Below are positions 21,875 to 30,607 of a stretch of DNA of 64,000 nucleotides, piece after piece (position 1 is the first letter of the stretch; the number at the start of each line of letters is the position of its first letter). The notes under the pieces are model-generated. The model was given only the letters and a program-made list of their open reading frames with translations. It was not told the origin of the DNA and did no database searches. This DNA is from Rhodovulum sp. 12E13 (GTDB taxonomy: Bacteria; Pseudomonadota; Alphaproteobacteria; Rhodobacterales; Rhodobacteraceae), in the NCBI RefSeq assembly GCF_003340565.1, contig NZ_QPLK01000001.1, forward strand, positions 248,001 to 312,000, given 5' to 3'. The position numbers and the translations under genes were made by a program.

Positions 21875-22693
21875 TCAGCGTCCGCCGTGCTCGGCGCGCT
21901 TGGCCGCCTGCCAGTGCGACTCCATTTCCTCGAGGGTAGCCTCCGCAGGGCTGCGCCCCTCGGCCGCGAGCCCATCCTCCACCGCGGCGAACCGGCGGGT
22001 GAACTTGGCGTTGGTGCGCCGCAGGGCCGCCTCGGGATCGACGCCAAGATGGCGGGCGAGGTTGACCACGGCGAAGAGCAGGTCGCCCGTCTCGTCCTCC
22101 AGCGCGTCCGCGTCGGCGCCCGCCTGCGCCTCGGCAAGCTCCGCCGCCTCCTCGGCGATCTTGGCCAGCACCGCCTGCGGGTCGTCCCAGTCGAAGCCCA
22201 CGCGGGCGGCGCGCTTCTGCAGCTTGAGAGCGCGGGTCAGCGCCGGCAGGCCCAGCGCCACCCCGTCGAGCACCCGCGTCTCGCCCTTCGCCGCGCGCTC
22301 GGCGGCCTTCACCCTCTCCCAGTCCTGCACCTGCTGGTCGGCCGACTTGTCGCGGCTCTCGTCGCCGAAGACGTGGGGGTGGCGCGCGACCATCTTGTCG
22401 GCGATGGCGCCGGCCACGGAGTCGAAGTCGAACCGTCCCTCCTCGGCGCCCATCTGGGTGAAATAGACCACCTGCAACAGCAGATCGCCCAGCTCGCCCT
22501 CAAGCTCAGCCCAGGCCCGCCGCTCTATCGCGTCGGCCACCTCGTAGGCCTCCTCGATCGTGTAGGGGGCGATCGTCTCCCACGTCTGTTCGATGTCCCA
22601 GGGGCAGCCCGCCTCGCGGTCGCGCAGGCGGGCCATGATCGCGACGAGCCGGTCGATGGAGCGGCCCTCGGAGGGCGGCGGGGGAGGAGACAT
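21875..22693 (-). CDS. mazG: Nucleoside triphosphate pyrophosphohydrolase MazG
   Basis: This 272-aa protein has two tandem MazG modules. The first contains CPWDIEQTWETIAPYTIEEA and the acidic ELEGELGDLLLQVVYF helix. The second contains KIAEEAAELAEA and EDETGDLLFAVVNLARHLG. The EExxE-type metal-binding residues are present in both. The enzyme hydrolyses (d)NTPs to monophosphates, cleaning up non-canonical nucleotides. Length matches full-size bacterial MazG (about 260-275). It is divergent from the M20 amidohydrolase with a 63-bp gap, so the promoters must overlap or face each other closely. Confidence 0.93.
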   Translation of the reverse strand: MSPPPPPSEGRSIDRLVAIMARLRDREAGCPWDIEQTWETIAPYTIEEAYEVADAIERRAWAELEGELGDLLLQVVYFTQMGAEEGRFDFDSVAGAIADKMVARHPHVFGDESRDKSADQQVQDWERVKAAERAAKGETRVLDGVALGLPALTRALKLQKRAARVGFDWDDPQAVLAKIAEEAAELAEAQAGADADALEDETGDLLFAVVNLARHLGVDPEAALRRTNAKFTRRFAAVEDGLAAEGRSPAEATLEEMESHWQAAKRAEHGGR

Positions 22694-22756
22694 TGCGCTG
22701 GTCGCCTTTTCCGTGTCTGTCTGCGCGGACCTGTCCGCAGAGAGAGACCGCGCCCC

Positions 22757-23911
22757 GTGCCCGCCGTCAACCGCATCGCCGCCTTCGCCGACGACATGGC
22801 TGCCTGGCGCCGCCACCTGCACGCCCATCCCGAGCTCGGGTTCGACTGCCACGGCACGGCCGGCTTCGTGGCCGAACGGCTGCGCGAGTTCGGGGTCGAC
22901 GCGATCCACGAGGGCATCGCCACCTCGGGCGTGGTGGCGGTGATCGAGGGCGCGCGCCGCGGCCCCACCGTGGGCCTGCGCGCCGACATGGACGCGCTGC
23001 CCATCAGCGAGGCGACCGGCGCGCCCCACGCCTCGACCGTGGTGGGGCGGATGCATGCCTGCGGCCACGACGGGCATACCGCCATGCTGCTTGGCGCCGC
23101 GCGCTACCTTGCCGAGACGCGTGCCTTCTCGGGTCGCGTCGCGCTGATCTTCCAGCCGGCGGAAGAGGCGGGCGGCGGCGGCGGCGTCATGGTCGAGGAG
23201 GGGATCATGGAGCGCTTCGGCATCGCCGAGGTCTACGCGCTCCACACAGCACCCGGCCTTCCCGAGGGGCATGTGGCCACCCGGCCCGGCCCCTTCCTTG
23301 CCGCCGTCGACACCTTCTTCGTGCATGTCGAGGGCACGGGCGGGCACGCCGCCACCCCGCACGAGACGCGCGACCCGATCCCGGCCGCTCTCGCCATCGG
23401 CCAGGCGCTGCCCACGATCGTCTCGCGCAACCGCCACGCGGCCGACGAGATGGTGCTGTCGCTCACCCAGGTCCACGCCGGCACGACCGACAACGTGGTG
23501 CCCGCGCATGCCATGCTGAACGGCACCGTGCGCAGCTTCGACGAGCGCCTGCGCGACATGGTCGAGCGGCGGATGGGCGAGATCGTGGCGGGCACCGCGG
23601 CCGCGCATGGCGTCGGGGCGCGGCTCGACTACATCCGCGAATACCCGGTGGCAGTGAACGATCCCGCCCGCGCCGCCTTCGCCGCCGAGGTCGCGGCAGA
23701 AATCGCGTCCGGCATCACGGCCGACGCCCCGCGCGAGATGGGGGCCGAGGATTTCGCCTACATGCTCGCCGCCCGGCCCGGCGCCTTCCTCTTCCTCGGG
23801 CAGGGCGACGGGCCGGGGCTGCATCAGCCCGGCTTCGACTTCAACGACGCCGTCGCGCCGGTCGGCGCCTCGCTCCTGGCCCGCCTCGTCGAGCGCGCGC
23901 TGCCGCTCTGA
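22757..23911 (+). CDS. M20 family amidohydrolase (hippurate/N-acyl amino acid hydrolase-like)
   Basis: This 384-aa cytoplasmic metallo-amidohydrolase has the HIPO/IAA-amino-acid hydrolase type of M20D signature. It shows the N-terminal RRHLHAHPELGFDCHGTAG, the metal site RMHACGHDGHTAMLLGAA, the catalytic glutamates in FQPAEEAGGGG, and a dimerisation domain with VEGTGGHAATPHE. The start is inferred as GTG at 22757 (VPAVNRIAAF), since no ATG fits before the conserved region; AGAGAGA lies about 10 nt upstream. The natural substrate could be an N-acyl amino acid, hippurate or an amide. Confidence 0.88.
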   Translation: MPAVNRIAAFADDMAAWRRHLHAHPELGFDCHGTAGFVAERLREFGVDAIHEGIATSGVVAVIEGARRGPTVGLRADMDALPISEATGAPHASTVVGRMHACGHDGHTAMLLGAARYLAETRAFSGRVALIFQPAEEAGGGGGVMVEEGIMERFGIAEVYALHTAPGLPEGHVATRPGPFLAAVDTFFVHVEGTGGHAATPHETRDPIPAALAIGQALPTIVSRNRHAADEMVLSLTQVHAGTTDNVVPAHAMLNGTVRSFDERLRDMVERRMGEIVAGTAAAHGVGARLDYIREYPVAVNDPARAAFAAEVAAEIASGITADAPREMGAEDFAYMLAARPGAFLFLGQGDGPGLHQPGFDFNDAVAPVGASLLARLVERALPL

Positions 23912-24547
23912 GCGGAGCCGTCTCGTGCCGGCCCGCCACATCATCCTGGCCACAGCACTCCGGGGCAGGCGCCGGGAACGGGCGACGGGGGCAGCGCCCC
24001 AGCGAGTCCGGCCTGTTCCTTGGGGCAAGGAGAGCGTGGACTGCTCGGCCCCCCTTCAGCTCTCGATATCGAACGTCATGGGGCACGGCGGCACCAGGCG
24101 GGACGACCCGGAAGGCTCCGCGAGATCCCGCTTTCGTCGTCGAACGGAGGGAGCAGTGCCCCGCGCCGTTCTCTGATCTCTGGGGTCGAGGGCGTCGCTC
24201 CCCGGGGCGGGGATGCGGGGCCGACCGCCGGGGCAGGCTTCGTGGTCTTCGCCCCGAGGCCGCATCGTGGCGTTCGGCGTCGGGGAATCGACGTGGTGTG
24301 CGCAGTCCGGGCCGCACCGCGAGGCCCGATCTCTTCCGCGTCATGAGCCCCGGCCCCGGACGCATCTCTCGCTCACCCGGTCGTGGCGGACGGCCTGCCG
24401 CTTGAAGCGCCCCGGCCGTCGTCGAGCGGGCCCCCGGATCTCCGGACCGCATGAAGGATGTCGGTCGGCATGCTGCCGGCCGGAGGCCGGGAGATTGGGG
24501 GGCGCGATCGGTTTTCCGATGTGGCCGCCATGCGACGGCATCGAGCG
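23912..24547. other. 636-bp intergenic region with no supported gene
   Basis: It lies between the convergent M20 gene and the GntR regulator. Besides a degenerate repeat copy at its left end I see only frames without motifs. A minus-strand frame ending PMTFDIES at about 24060 looks protein-like at its tail but has no identifiable family or start. Confidence 0.45.
23939..24003 (-). repeat. Dispersed Rhodobacterales-type repeat, copy D (degenerate)
   Basis: On the minus strand: GGGGCGCTGCCCCC, a spacer, then GCCCCGGAGTGCTGTGGCCA and GGATGATG. The ATTT of the core has become GCTGT, so this copy is decaying. It is oriented as if downstream of the GntR gene, though 545 nt away. Confidence 0.55.
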
Positions 24548-25231
24548 TCAGGTGCCCCGTGGGGTCTGTTCTCGAACGCTCAGTTCGTCGACGTCGATCC
24601 GCAGGATGTGCTCGCGCATACCGGCCTCGGCCACCTCCGGATCGCGCGTGCGTATCTGCGCGATCACCTCGGCATGCTCGCGCGTGGTGTTGCGGATGGC
24701 TGTGGAACTGACGCGCAGCGTCATCCGGAGGTAGGGCTCGGTCGCGTGTCGGATGCGGCGGATCTCTTCCACCAGCCGCGGGCGCGGGCAGTAGTCGAGC
24801 AGCACATCGTGGAACTGGTCGTGGGCGGTGATGAACCAGTCGACATCCGAGCGCGCCCGGTCGAGCCGCTGCAGGGCGATCTCGGCCTCTTCCAGCCCCT
24901 GCCGGTCGATCCGTTCCGCCACGAGCCGCATGGCGAAGGCCTCGAGAACAGCGCGCATCTCGTAGAGCTCGGCGATCTCGTCGCGCCCGAGCGACGTGAC
25001 CACCGCGCCGCGATTCGACCGGATCGTCATGAAGCCTTCGGTGGCGAGCTGCCGGATCGCTTCGCGCACGGGCATGCGGCTGACGCCCAGCGCCTGCGCT
25101 ACCTTGTCGGCCACGACATGCGTGCCGCCGGCCAGCCGCCCCGAGCGGATCTCGTCCACGAGATAGCGATAGGCGAGCGCCTGGGCGCTCTGCCCTTGCT
25201 CGGGCCGCTGACGCTCGCTCGTCAGGTCCAT
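24548..25231 (-). CDS. GntR family transcriptional regulator, FCD (FadR-C) subfamily
   Basis: This 227-aa DNA-binding regulator probably controls the divergent 17-gene operon. The winged helix (about residues 15-80) includes LAGGTHVVADKVAQALGVSR and MPVREAIRQLATEGF, the GntR recognition pattern. The C-terminal FCD ligand domain (about 90-215) carries the acidic/histidine metal-site pattern DQFHDVLLD and HAEVIAQIRTRD. Such domains bind organic acids, often via a metal ion. Start 25231 has GGAGGAGAGG directly before it. The intergenic region contains an ATTG-N4-CAAT palindrome that suits FCD-type GntR proteins. Confidence 0.9.
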   Translation of the reverse strand: MDLTSERQRPEQGQSAQALAYRYLVDEIRSGRLAGGTHVVADKVAQALGVSRMPVREAIRQLATEGFMTIRSNRGAVVTSLGRDEIAELYEMRAVLEAFAMRLVAERIDRQGLEEAEIALQRLDRARSDVDWFITAHDQFHDVLLDYCPRPRLVEEIRRIRHATEPYLRMTLRVSSTAIRNTTREHAEVIAQIRTRDPEVAEAGMREHILRIDVDELSVREQTPRGT

Positions 25232-25372
25232 CCTCTCCTCCGGAGCCGTTCCGCGCGACACCGCCGCGGGCCGACTTCGCGTTGCCGGTGCGCCCGGATT
25301 CAGGGCAGCCCGGCCCGCGGAGGCGGCATTCCGCGTCTTGCCACGCCGCGACCATGGCATCCGCGACCCCGC

Positions 25373-25414
25373 TTGACAATTGGCTGCTTGCATTCAAGGA
25401 TCATTGTATCCAAT
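25373..25414 (+). promoter_or_regulatory. Promoter and probable GntR operator of the amide-catabolism operon
   Basis: A perfect -35 hexamer TTGACA (25373-25378) is followed after 17 bp by a weak -10-like AAGGAT (25396-25401). The dyad ATTGTATCCAAT (25403-25414) then lies at the expected transcription start; its arms ATTG/CAAT are perfect and the centre is one base off ATTGTATACAAT. A repressor bound there would block initiation. Assignment to the adjacent GntR protein is inference from position and from known FCD-GntR sites. Confidence 0.6.
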
Positions 25415-25485
25415 CTGGCCGCAGAGCCGGCGCGTGACGCCGCCATGCCAGACGAAGACTGGAAACCGGGACCGCGAGAGGGCGA

Positions 25486-25908
25486 ATGCTGAAAGCCGCG
25501 CCGATCCTGCACTTCTCCGCGATGGTCGACGATCTTGACCGGACGGTGGCCTTCTACGGCGACGCCTTCGGCTTCACGCCGTCCCTGCCGCCGACCGATC
25601 TCGGCGACGCCTTCGCGCGGATGGTCGGGGTGTCCGGCGTCTCGGCCAGGCTGGCGCAGCTCACCCATGCCGACCGGCCGGAGACGCTGGAATTCGTCGC
25701 CTGCCCCGGCCGGCTTGGGGCGGCCGCCGAGGCAATCCCGCTGGCGCATGTCGCCTTCTGCGTGCCCGATCTCGACGCCGCGCTGGACGCCGCCCGCGCG
25801 GCCGGGGCCGAGGTGCTGGGCGAGGTCGTGGCCTTTTCCGAGGGCCGCTCGGCCTATTGCCGCGAACCGGGCGGCTCGGTCTTCGAACTGGAGGAGCTCT
25901 ACGAATGA
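25486..25908 (+). CDS. VOC (glyoxalase/dioxygenase-fold) protein, first gene of the operon
   Basis: This 140-aa protein has two beta-alpha-beta-beta-beta modules. The first starts ILHFSAMVDDLDRTVAFYGD, the second IPLAHVAFCVPDLDAALDAA. Candidate metal ligands are His9, a residue in LEFVAC, His in AHVAF and the Glu of SVFELEELYE. Enzymes of this fold isomerise or cleave small organic acids, or bind and sequester small molecules. Its position directly after the regulated promoter, with an ATGA overlap to E1 alpha, makes it part of the same pathway. The reaction cannot be told from sequence. A GAGAGG ribosome site precedes the ATG. Confidence 0.8.
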   Translation: MLKAAPILHFSAMVDDLDRTVAFYGDAFGFTPSLPPTDLGDAFARMVGVSGVSARLAQLTHADRPETLEFVACPGRLGAAAEAIPLAHVAFCVPDLDAALDAARAAGAEVLGEVVAFSEGRSAYCREPGGSVFELEELYE

Positions 25909-26873
25909 CGGATGCCGCCACGGCCCGCGCCCGCTTCCGCCGAATGGCCGCGATGCGCGCCTTCGACGAGGCCTGCCTCGAGGCCCTGCGTCGCAAGGCG
26001 ATCCACGGCGAGCTTCATGTCGGGCTCGGCCAGGAGGCGATCGGCGCCGGCATGGCCGAGTCGCTGCGCCCGGAGGATGCGGTCGTCTCGACCCACCGCA
26101 ACCACTTCCACGGGCTGGCCAAGGGGGTCGACCGGCGCGCGCTGCTGGCCGAGATCTGCGAGCGCGAGGCCGGGCTCTGCCGCGGGCGGGGCGGCCACAT
26201 GCACCCCTTCGACCCGGCGACGAACTTTTCCGCGACCGGCATCGTCGGCGCCTCGATTCCGGTGGCGCTCGGCTACGCCCATGCCTTCCGCCTGCGCGGC
26301 GAGGCGGCGGTGGCGGTCGGCGTCACCGGCGACGGCGGCTCGCACACGGGCGGCTTCCACGAGGCGCTGGTGATGGCGGGCGCGGCGAATCTGCCGATGG
26401 TCGTACTGGTGGAGAACAACGCCCTCGCCATCTCGGTGCAGTTCGACGACGTCTCGCCCACCGAGACCGTCTCGGAGCGCGCCGCCGCCTATTCCGCCCT
26501 CGGCCTGCATGTCGACGGAACGGATGTCGACGCGGTGGCCGAGACCTTCGCCCGAGCGATGGATCACGCCCGCAGCGGCGGCGGCCCGGTCATCGTCGAG
26601 GCCACGTGCCACCGCTTCCGCGGCCATTTCGAGGGCGATCCCGAGGGCTATCGCAGCAAGGAGGAGCGGCAGCGCGTGCGCGACAATTTCGACCCCCTCA
26701 GGCTCTACCGTCACAGGCTCGCCGCGGCGGGCGTGGGCGAGGCAGAGGCCGACGCCATCCTCGCCGAGGAGAAGTCCGCCATGAAGGCGTTGCTGGCCGA
26801 GGTGCTGGAGATGCCGCTGCCCGACCCGGCCGGCGCCATGCTCTATCGCTTCGTCGAGGAGGCGCGGGCATGA
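25905..26873 (+). CDS. Thiamine-diphosphate dehydrogenase E1 component, alpha subunit
   Basis: This 322-aa protein resembles the alpha subunits of acetoin, pyruvate and branched-chain 2-oxoacid dehydrogenases. The ThDP/Mg motif runs from GDG (142-144, TGDGGSHTGGFHEA) to NN (171-172, VLVENNALAIS). The heterodimer-facing RGRGGHMHPFDP segment is also conserved. It overlaps both neighbours by ATGA and is followed by its beta subunit, so a heterotetramer is expected. AcoA-like proteins fit best. No E2 or E3 is encoded nearby, so the electron or acyl acceptor is unclear. Confidence 0.9.
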   Translation: MTDAATARARFRRMAAMRAFDEACLEALRRKAIHGELHVGLGQEAIGAGMAESLRPEDAVVSTHRNHFHGLAKGVDRRALLAEICEREAGLCRGRGGHMHPFDPATNFSATGIVGASIPVALGYAHAFRLRGEAAVAVGVTGDGGSHTGGFHEALVMAGAANLPMVVLVENNALAISVQFDDVSPTETVSERAAAYSALGLHVDGTDVDAVAETFARAMDHARSGGGPVIVEATCHRFRGHFEGDPEGYRSKEERQRVRDNFDPLRLYRHRLAAAGVGEAEADAILAEEKSAMKALLAEVLEMPLPDPAGAMLYRFVEEARA

Positions 26874-27898
26874 GCGCGGTGGCGGAACGCGCGAACGACC
26901 GGCTGGCGATGCCGCTGCCCGCGACCATCGCAGAGGCCATCGCGCTGGAGATGGAGCGCGACGACACGATCCTGTGCCTGGGCGAGGATATCGGCCGCGC
27001 GGGCGGCGTGTTCGGCACCACGACGGGCCTGCAGGAGCGGTTCGGCAGCGCCCGCGTGGTCGACACGCCGATCGCCGAGATGGGCTTCGCCGGCATGGGT
27101 GTCGGCCTCGCCCAGGCGGGGATGCGCCCGCTGGTCGAGATCATGTTCGTCGACTTCATCGGCGTGTGCCTCGAACAGGTCTACAACGCCGCGGCCAAGA
27201 TCCCCTACATGTCGGGCGGGCGGCAGCGGATGCCGATGGTCTTCAAGACGGCGGGCGGCTGCATCGGCTCGGCCGCGCAGCATTCGCAATGCCTCTGGGG
27301 GCTCTTCGCCCACCTGCCTGGGATGAAGGTGGTCGCCCCCTGCAACCCGCACGACCACAAGGGCCTGATGGCGGCCGCCCTGCGCAGCGACGACCCGGTG
27401 GTGTTCATCGAGCACAAGGCGCTGCTGCTGCGGAAGGGCCGCGACTTCCGCCACCACCCCGACGTGCCCGACGGCGCCTACACCCTGCCCCTCGGCGAGG
27501 CGGCGGTGGTGCGCGAGGGCTCGGACGTGACGCTCGCCACGCTGTCGGCGTCGGTGGAGCACGCGCTCGCCGCGGCCGAGGAACTCGCCGGCGAGGGCGT
27601 GTCGGTCGAGGTGATCGACCTGCGTTCTGTCGTGCCGCTCGACGCCGACACGGTGGCCGCGAGCGCAGGCCGCACCGGGCGCCTGCTGGTCGTCGACGAG
27701 GATTACCTGAGCTTTGGCCTCTCGGCCGAGCTGTCGCTGCGCGTGATCGACCGGCTTGGCCTGTCGGGGCTGCGGCAGGTGGAACGGCTCGCGCTGCCCG
27801 ACGTGCCGATCCCGGCGGCGCTGTCGCTGGAGAAGGCCGTGGTGCCGGGGCCGGAGCTGATCGCGGACAGGCTCCGCCAGATGGCGAAGGGGGTGTGA
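26870..27898 (+). CDS. Thiamine-diphosphate dehydrogenase E1 component, beta subunit
   Basis: This 342-aa protein is the partner of the preceding alpha subunit. Visible features are the pyrimidine-side ThDP glutamate region (TILCLGEDIGRAGGVFGTT, then DTPIAEMGFAGMGVGLA), the transketolase-type central domain with GGCIGSAAQHSQCLWGLFA, and the C-terminal domain SVEVIDLRSVVPLDADTVA. Length and arrangement are as in AcoB/PdhB. It starts by ATGA overlap. Together the two subunits could decarboxylate a 2-oxoacid or cleave a diketone released by the amidases downstream; this is inference. Confidence 0.9.
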   Translation: MSAVAERANDRLAMPLPATIAEAIALEMERDDTILCLGEDIGRAGGVFGTTTGLQERFGSARVVDTPIAEMGFAGMGVGLAQAGMRPLVEIMFVDFIGVCLEQVYNAAAKIPYMSGGRQRMPMVFKTAGGCIGSAAQHSQCLWGLFAHLPGMKVVAPCNPHDHKGLMAAALRSDDPVVFIEHKALLLRKGRDFRHHPDVPDGAYTLPLGEAAVVREGSDVTLATLSASVEHALAAAEELAGEGVSVEVIDLRSVVPLDADTVAASAGRTGRLLVVDEDYLSFGLSAELSLRVIDRLGLSGLRQVERLALPDVPIPAALSLEKAVVPGPELIADRLRQMAKGV

Positions 27899-27900
27899 GC

Positions 27901-28611
27901 GTGGCGGGCCGGGCGGCGGTCATCGGCGCGGGGGGCGGCATCGGCCGCGCCTGCCTCGCCACCTTCGCGGACGCGGGGTGGGAGGCGACGGGCGCCGACC
28001 TGCACGCGGGCGACGGGCTGCACCCGCTCGACGTCACCGACCCCGAGGCCGTGGACGGCTTCGCCAGGCAGGTGGACGCCGATGCGCTGGTCTACGCCGC
28101 GGGAACGGTCGCCACCATGCCCGTCGCAGAGACCGATCCCGCCGTCTGGCGGCGGGTGCTCGCCGTCAACCTCGACGGCGCCGCCCATGCCGCCGCCGCC
28201 TTCGCCCGCACGATGATCGCCGGTGGACGCGGCGGGGCGATGGTGTTCCTGTCGTCGGCCGCGGGTGTGCGGGGCGAGGCCAACGCCTCGGCCTACTGCG
28301 CCTCCAAGGCCGGGCTGATCGGGCTGGTGGAGAGCGTGGCGGCCGAGCTCGTGCCCCACCGGATCCGCGTCAACGCCGTGGCGCCGGGCAACGTCGACAC
28401 GCCGATGCTGCGCGAGGTCGCCCGAGGGATCGCCCGCGCCGAGGGGCGCTCCGAGGCCGAGGTATGGGCGGGGCTGGCCCGCACCGGCGCCGCCGACCGC
28501 ATCCTCGCGCCCGGAGAGGTCGCGCGCGTCTGCGTCGCGCTCTGCGGCGACGCCTTCTCGGGCGTCACCGGGGCCACGGTGCCCGTCGATGCGGGGTATC
28601 TGCTGTCATGA
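27901..28611 (+). CDS. SDR family NAD(P)-dependent oxidoreductase
   Basis: This 236-aa short-chain dehydrogenase has the cofactor loop GAGGGIGRACLATF at about residues 8-21. The catalytic set is Ser in VFLSSAAGV, Tyr and Lys in ASAYCASKAGLIGL, with the asparagine of LAVNLDG. The following VNAVAPGNVDTPML is the standard substrate-loop region. The GTG at 27901 is preferred because AAGGGGG lies seven bases upstream; an alternative GTG at 27895 overlaps the previous stop. It is one of three redox-type genes leading the operon and probably acts on a hydroxy or keto intermediate. Confidence 0.87.
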   Translation: MAGRAAVIGAGGGIGRACLATFADAGWEATGADLHAGDGLHPLDVTDPEAVDGFARQVDADALVYAAGTVATMPVAETDPAVWRRVLAVNLDGAAHAAAAFARTMIAGGRGGAMVFLSSAAGVRGEANASAYCASKAGLIGLVESVAAELVPHRIRVNAVAPGNVDTPMLREVARGIARAEGRSEAEVWAGLARTGAADRILAPGEVARVCVALCGDAFSGVTGATVPVDAGYLLS

Positions 28612-30386
28612 ACCGGGAGCCGACACGCATGGATGCCGAAACCGCGCTCCGCCCCGGCGCCGACCGGACCGGGGGCATGCGCAACGCCGGCTCGCCCACG
28701 CCGGCCATGTTCCCGCCGCCCGAGTCGCTCCGCCCCACGCTGGTCGGGCGCGACTTCGTGGTGTCGGCGGGCCACCCGATCGTGGCGCAGGTCATGGCCG
28801 AGGTGATGGCGCGCGGCGGCACGGCGGTGGATGCCGGCGTGGCGGGCGGCCTTCTGTCGAACGTCGTGCAGGTCGACATGTGCAATCTGGGCGGGGTCGC
28901 GCCCACGCTGATCCGCCCCGCGGGCGACACCGAGACCTGGGTGATCGACGGTGTCGGTCCGTGGGGGCGCGAGGTGACGCTCGACGCCTTCCTCGCGCGG
29001 CACGAGGGCACCATGCCGCTCGGCTCGCCCGCGGGCGTGGTGCCGGCGGCCTTCGACGCCTGGTGCACCGCGCTCGCCCGTTTCGGCACCTGGCGGCTGG
29101 CCGACGTGCTGGCGCCGGCCATCGACTATGCGCGCAACGGCTTCCCGCTCGACCGGGGCACGGCGACGGCGCTGGAATTGCTCGGCAACGGCTTTTCCGC
29201 CTACGAGAGTTCGCGCGCCGTCTACTGGCCGGCCGGCCGCCCGCCGCGCCCCGGCGAGGTGCTGCGCCAGAGCGACCTCGCCCGCACCCTCGCGCGCCTC
29301 GCCGCCTGCGACACGGGCGACCGCGAGGCGGGGATCGCCCGCGCCCGCACGCTGTTCTACGAGGGCGAGATCGCGGAAGAGCTGATCGCCTTCCACCGCG
29401 CCACCGGCGGCTGGCTGACGCGCGACGACCTCGCCGCCTACGAAAGCCCGGTGCAGCGGGCGCCCCGCGTCGCCTTCCGCGGGTGGGAGGTGGCGACCCC
29501 CGGCACCGTCGGGCAGGGGCCGGTCCTGCTGCAGGCGCTGGGCATCCTCGAGGGGCTGCCGCTCGAGCGCCACGCCCGCGGCTCGGCCGACCACCTCCAC
29601 CTCGTGGCCGAGGCGCTCAAGCAGGGCTTTGCCGAGCGCGAGCGCGCCTATGCCGACCCGGCCTTCGCCGCGACGACCCTCGAGGCCCTGCTCGCCCCCG
29701 GCCACCTCGCGGCGCTGCGCGACGCGATCCTCCCCGAGGCCGCCTTGCCGGGTGCGGCCGAGGCGCCGGCACCGGGGCAGGGGCGGTTCGACACCACCTA
29801 CGTCGCGGCGGCCGACGCGGCGGGCAACGTCTTTTCCTCGATGCCGTCGGACACGATCGACGGGGCGCCCATCGTGCCCGGCCTCGGCTTCTTCGTCAGC
29901 CCGCGCGGCGTGCAGAGCCGGCTCGACCCCGACCACCCGGCCTGCCTCGGCCCCGGCAAGCGTCCGCGCCTGACGCCGGCCCCCGCCATCGCCACCAATG
30001 CCGCCACCGGCGAGGCGCTGGCGCTGGGCTGCCCCGGCGGCGACGTGATCGTGCAGTCGATGCTGCAGAGCTTCGTCGACATGGTGTGCTTCGGCATGAC
30101 CCCGCAGCAGGCGGTGGAGGCGCCCCGCGTGGCGACGTTCTCGCATCCCGGCTCGTTCCACCCCCACCCGGCCTTCCCCAAGCGGGTGGCCGTCGAGGGC
30201 CGGATCGCTCCGGACGTGCGGGAGGCGCTCGCCGAGCGGGGCCATGTCATCCACGACTGGCCCGACTGGGAGTTCGACGCCGGCGCCGTTTCCATCGCGG
30301 GAACGCGGGTGATGCACGCGGGCGGCGCTCCGGTCCTCGTCGCGGCGGCCGACCCGCGCCGGATCGCCTACGCGGCGGGGAGGTGA
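28608..30386 (+). CDS. HpxW-like gamma-glutamyltransferase-family amidohydrolase
   Basis: This 592-aa Ntn-hydrolase of the GGT fold should self-cleave before Thr396 (FDTTYVAAADAAGN), giving large and small subunits. The substrate carboxylate region (VDMCNLGGVAPT) and the SSMPSDTIDG and GCPGGDVIVQ loops are in place. There is no signal peptide, unlike periplasmic glutathione-degrading GGT, so it is cytoplasmic. Klebsiella HpxW, of this family, is an oxamate amidohydrolase. The next three genes are the homologues of hpxX, hpxY and hpxZ in the same order, which makes HpxW the best assignment. ATGA overlap with the SDR gene. Confidence 0.85.
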   Translation: MNREPTRMDAETALRPGADRTGGMRNAGSPTPAMFPPPESLRPTLVGRDFVVSAGHPIVAQVMAEVMARGGTAVDAGVAGGLLSNVVQVDMCNLGGVAPTLIRPAGDTETWVIDGVGPWGREVTLDAFLARHEGTMPLGSPAGVVPAAFDAWCTALARFGTWRLADVLAPAIDYARNGFPLDRGTATALELLGNGFSAYESSRAVYWPAGRPPRPGEVLRQSDLARTLARLAACDTGDREAGIARARTLFYEGEIAEELIAFHRATGGWLTRDDLAAYESPVQRAPRVAFRGWEVATPGTVGQGPVLLQALGILEGLPLERHARGSADHLHLVAEALKQGFAERERAYADPAFAATTLEALLAPGHLAALRDAILPEAALPGAAEAPAPGQGRFDTTYVAAADAAGNVFSSMPSDTIDGAPIVPGLGFFVSPRGVQSRLDPDHPACLGPGKRPRLTPAPAIATNAATGEALALGCPGGDVIVQSMLQSFVDMVCFGMTPQQAVEAPRVATFSHPGSFHPHPAFPKRVAVEGRIAPDVREALAERGHVIHDWPDWEFDAGAVSIAGTRVMHAGGAPVLVAAADPRRIAYAAGR

Positions 30387-30388
30387 GC

Positions 30389-30607
30389 ATGCCCAGGAAC
30401 CTGACCCCGCCGCCCGGATTCGATGCCGAAGGCTACGCCCGCGCCGCCGCGCCCGCCATCGGCCTGCCCCTGCCGGAGGAGGCCGTGGCCGAGGTCGCCG
30501 CCAATCTCGCGCGCACCGCCGGGTTCGCCGCGCTCCTTGCAGATGTGCCGGAGATCGACACGGCCGAGCCCGCCCCCGTCTTCCGCGCCGGGGAGGGCGA
30601 GCGATGA
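30389..30607 (+). CDS. HpxX/AtzG-like small amidase subunit (DUF4089)
   Basis: This 72-aa protein starts two bases after the hpxW-like stop, with AGGTGAGC as ribosome site. It shows the helical pattern of GatC-like AtzG/HpxX proteins: LPLPEEAVAEVAANLARTAG, then a short acidic linker (PEIDTAEPAPVFRAGEGE). AtzG forms a complex with the AtzE amidase much as GatC does with GatA, and this gene overlaps its amidase partner (ATGA at 30604). The role is therefore structural stabilisation of the next gene product. It is easily missed by annotation because of its size. Confidence 0.8.
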   Translation: MPRNLTPPPGFDAEGYARAAAPAIGLPLPEEAVAEVAANLARTAGFAALLADVPEIDTAEPAPVFRAGEGER

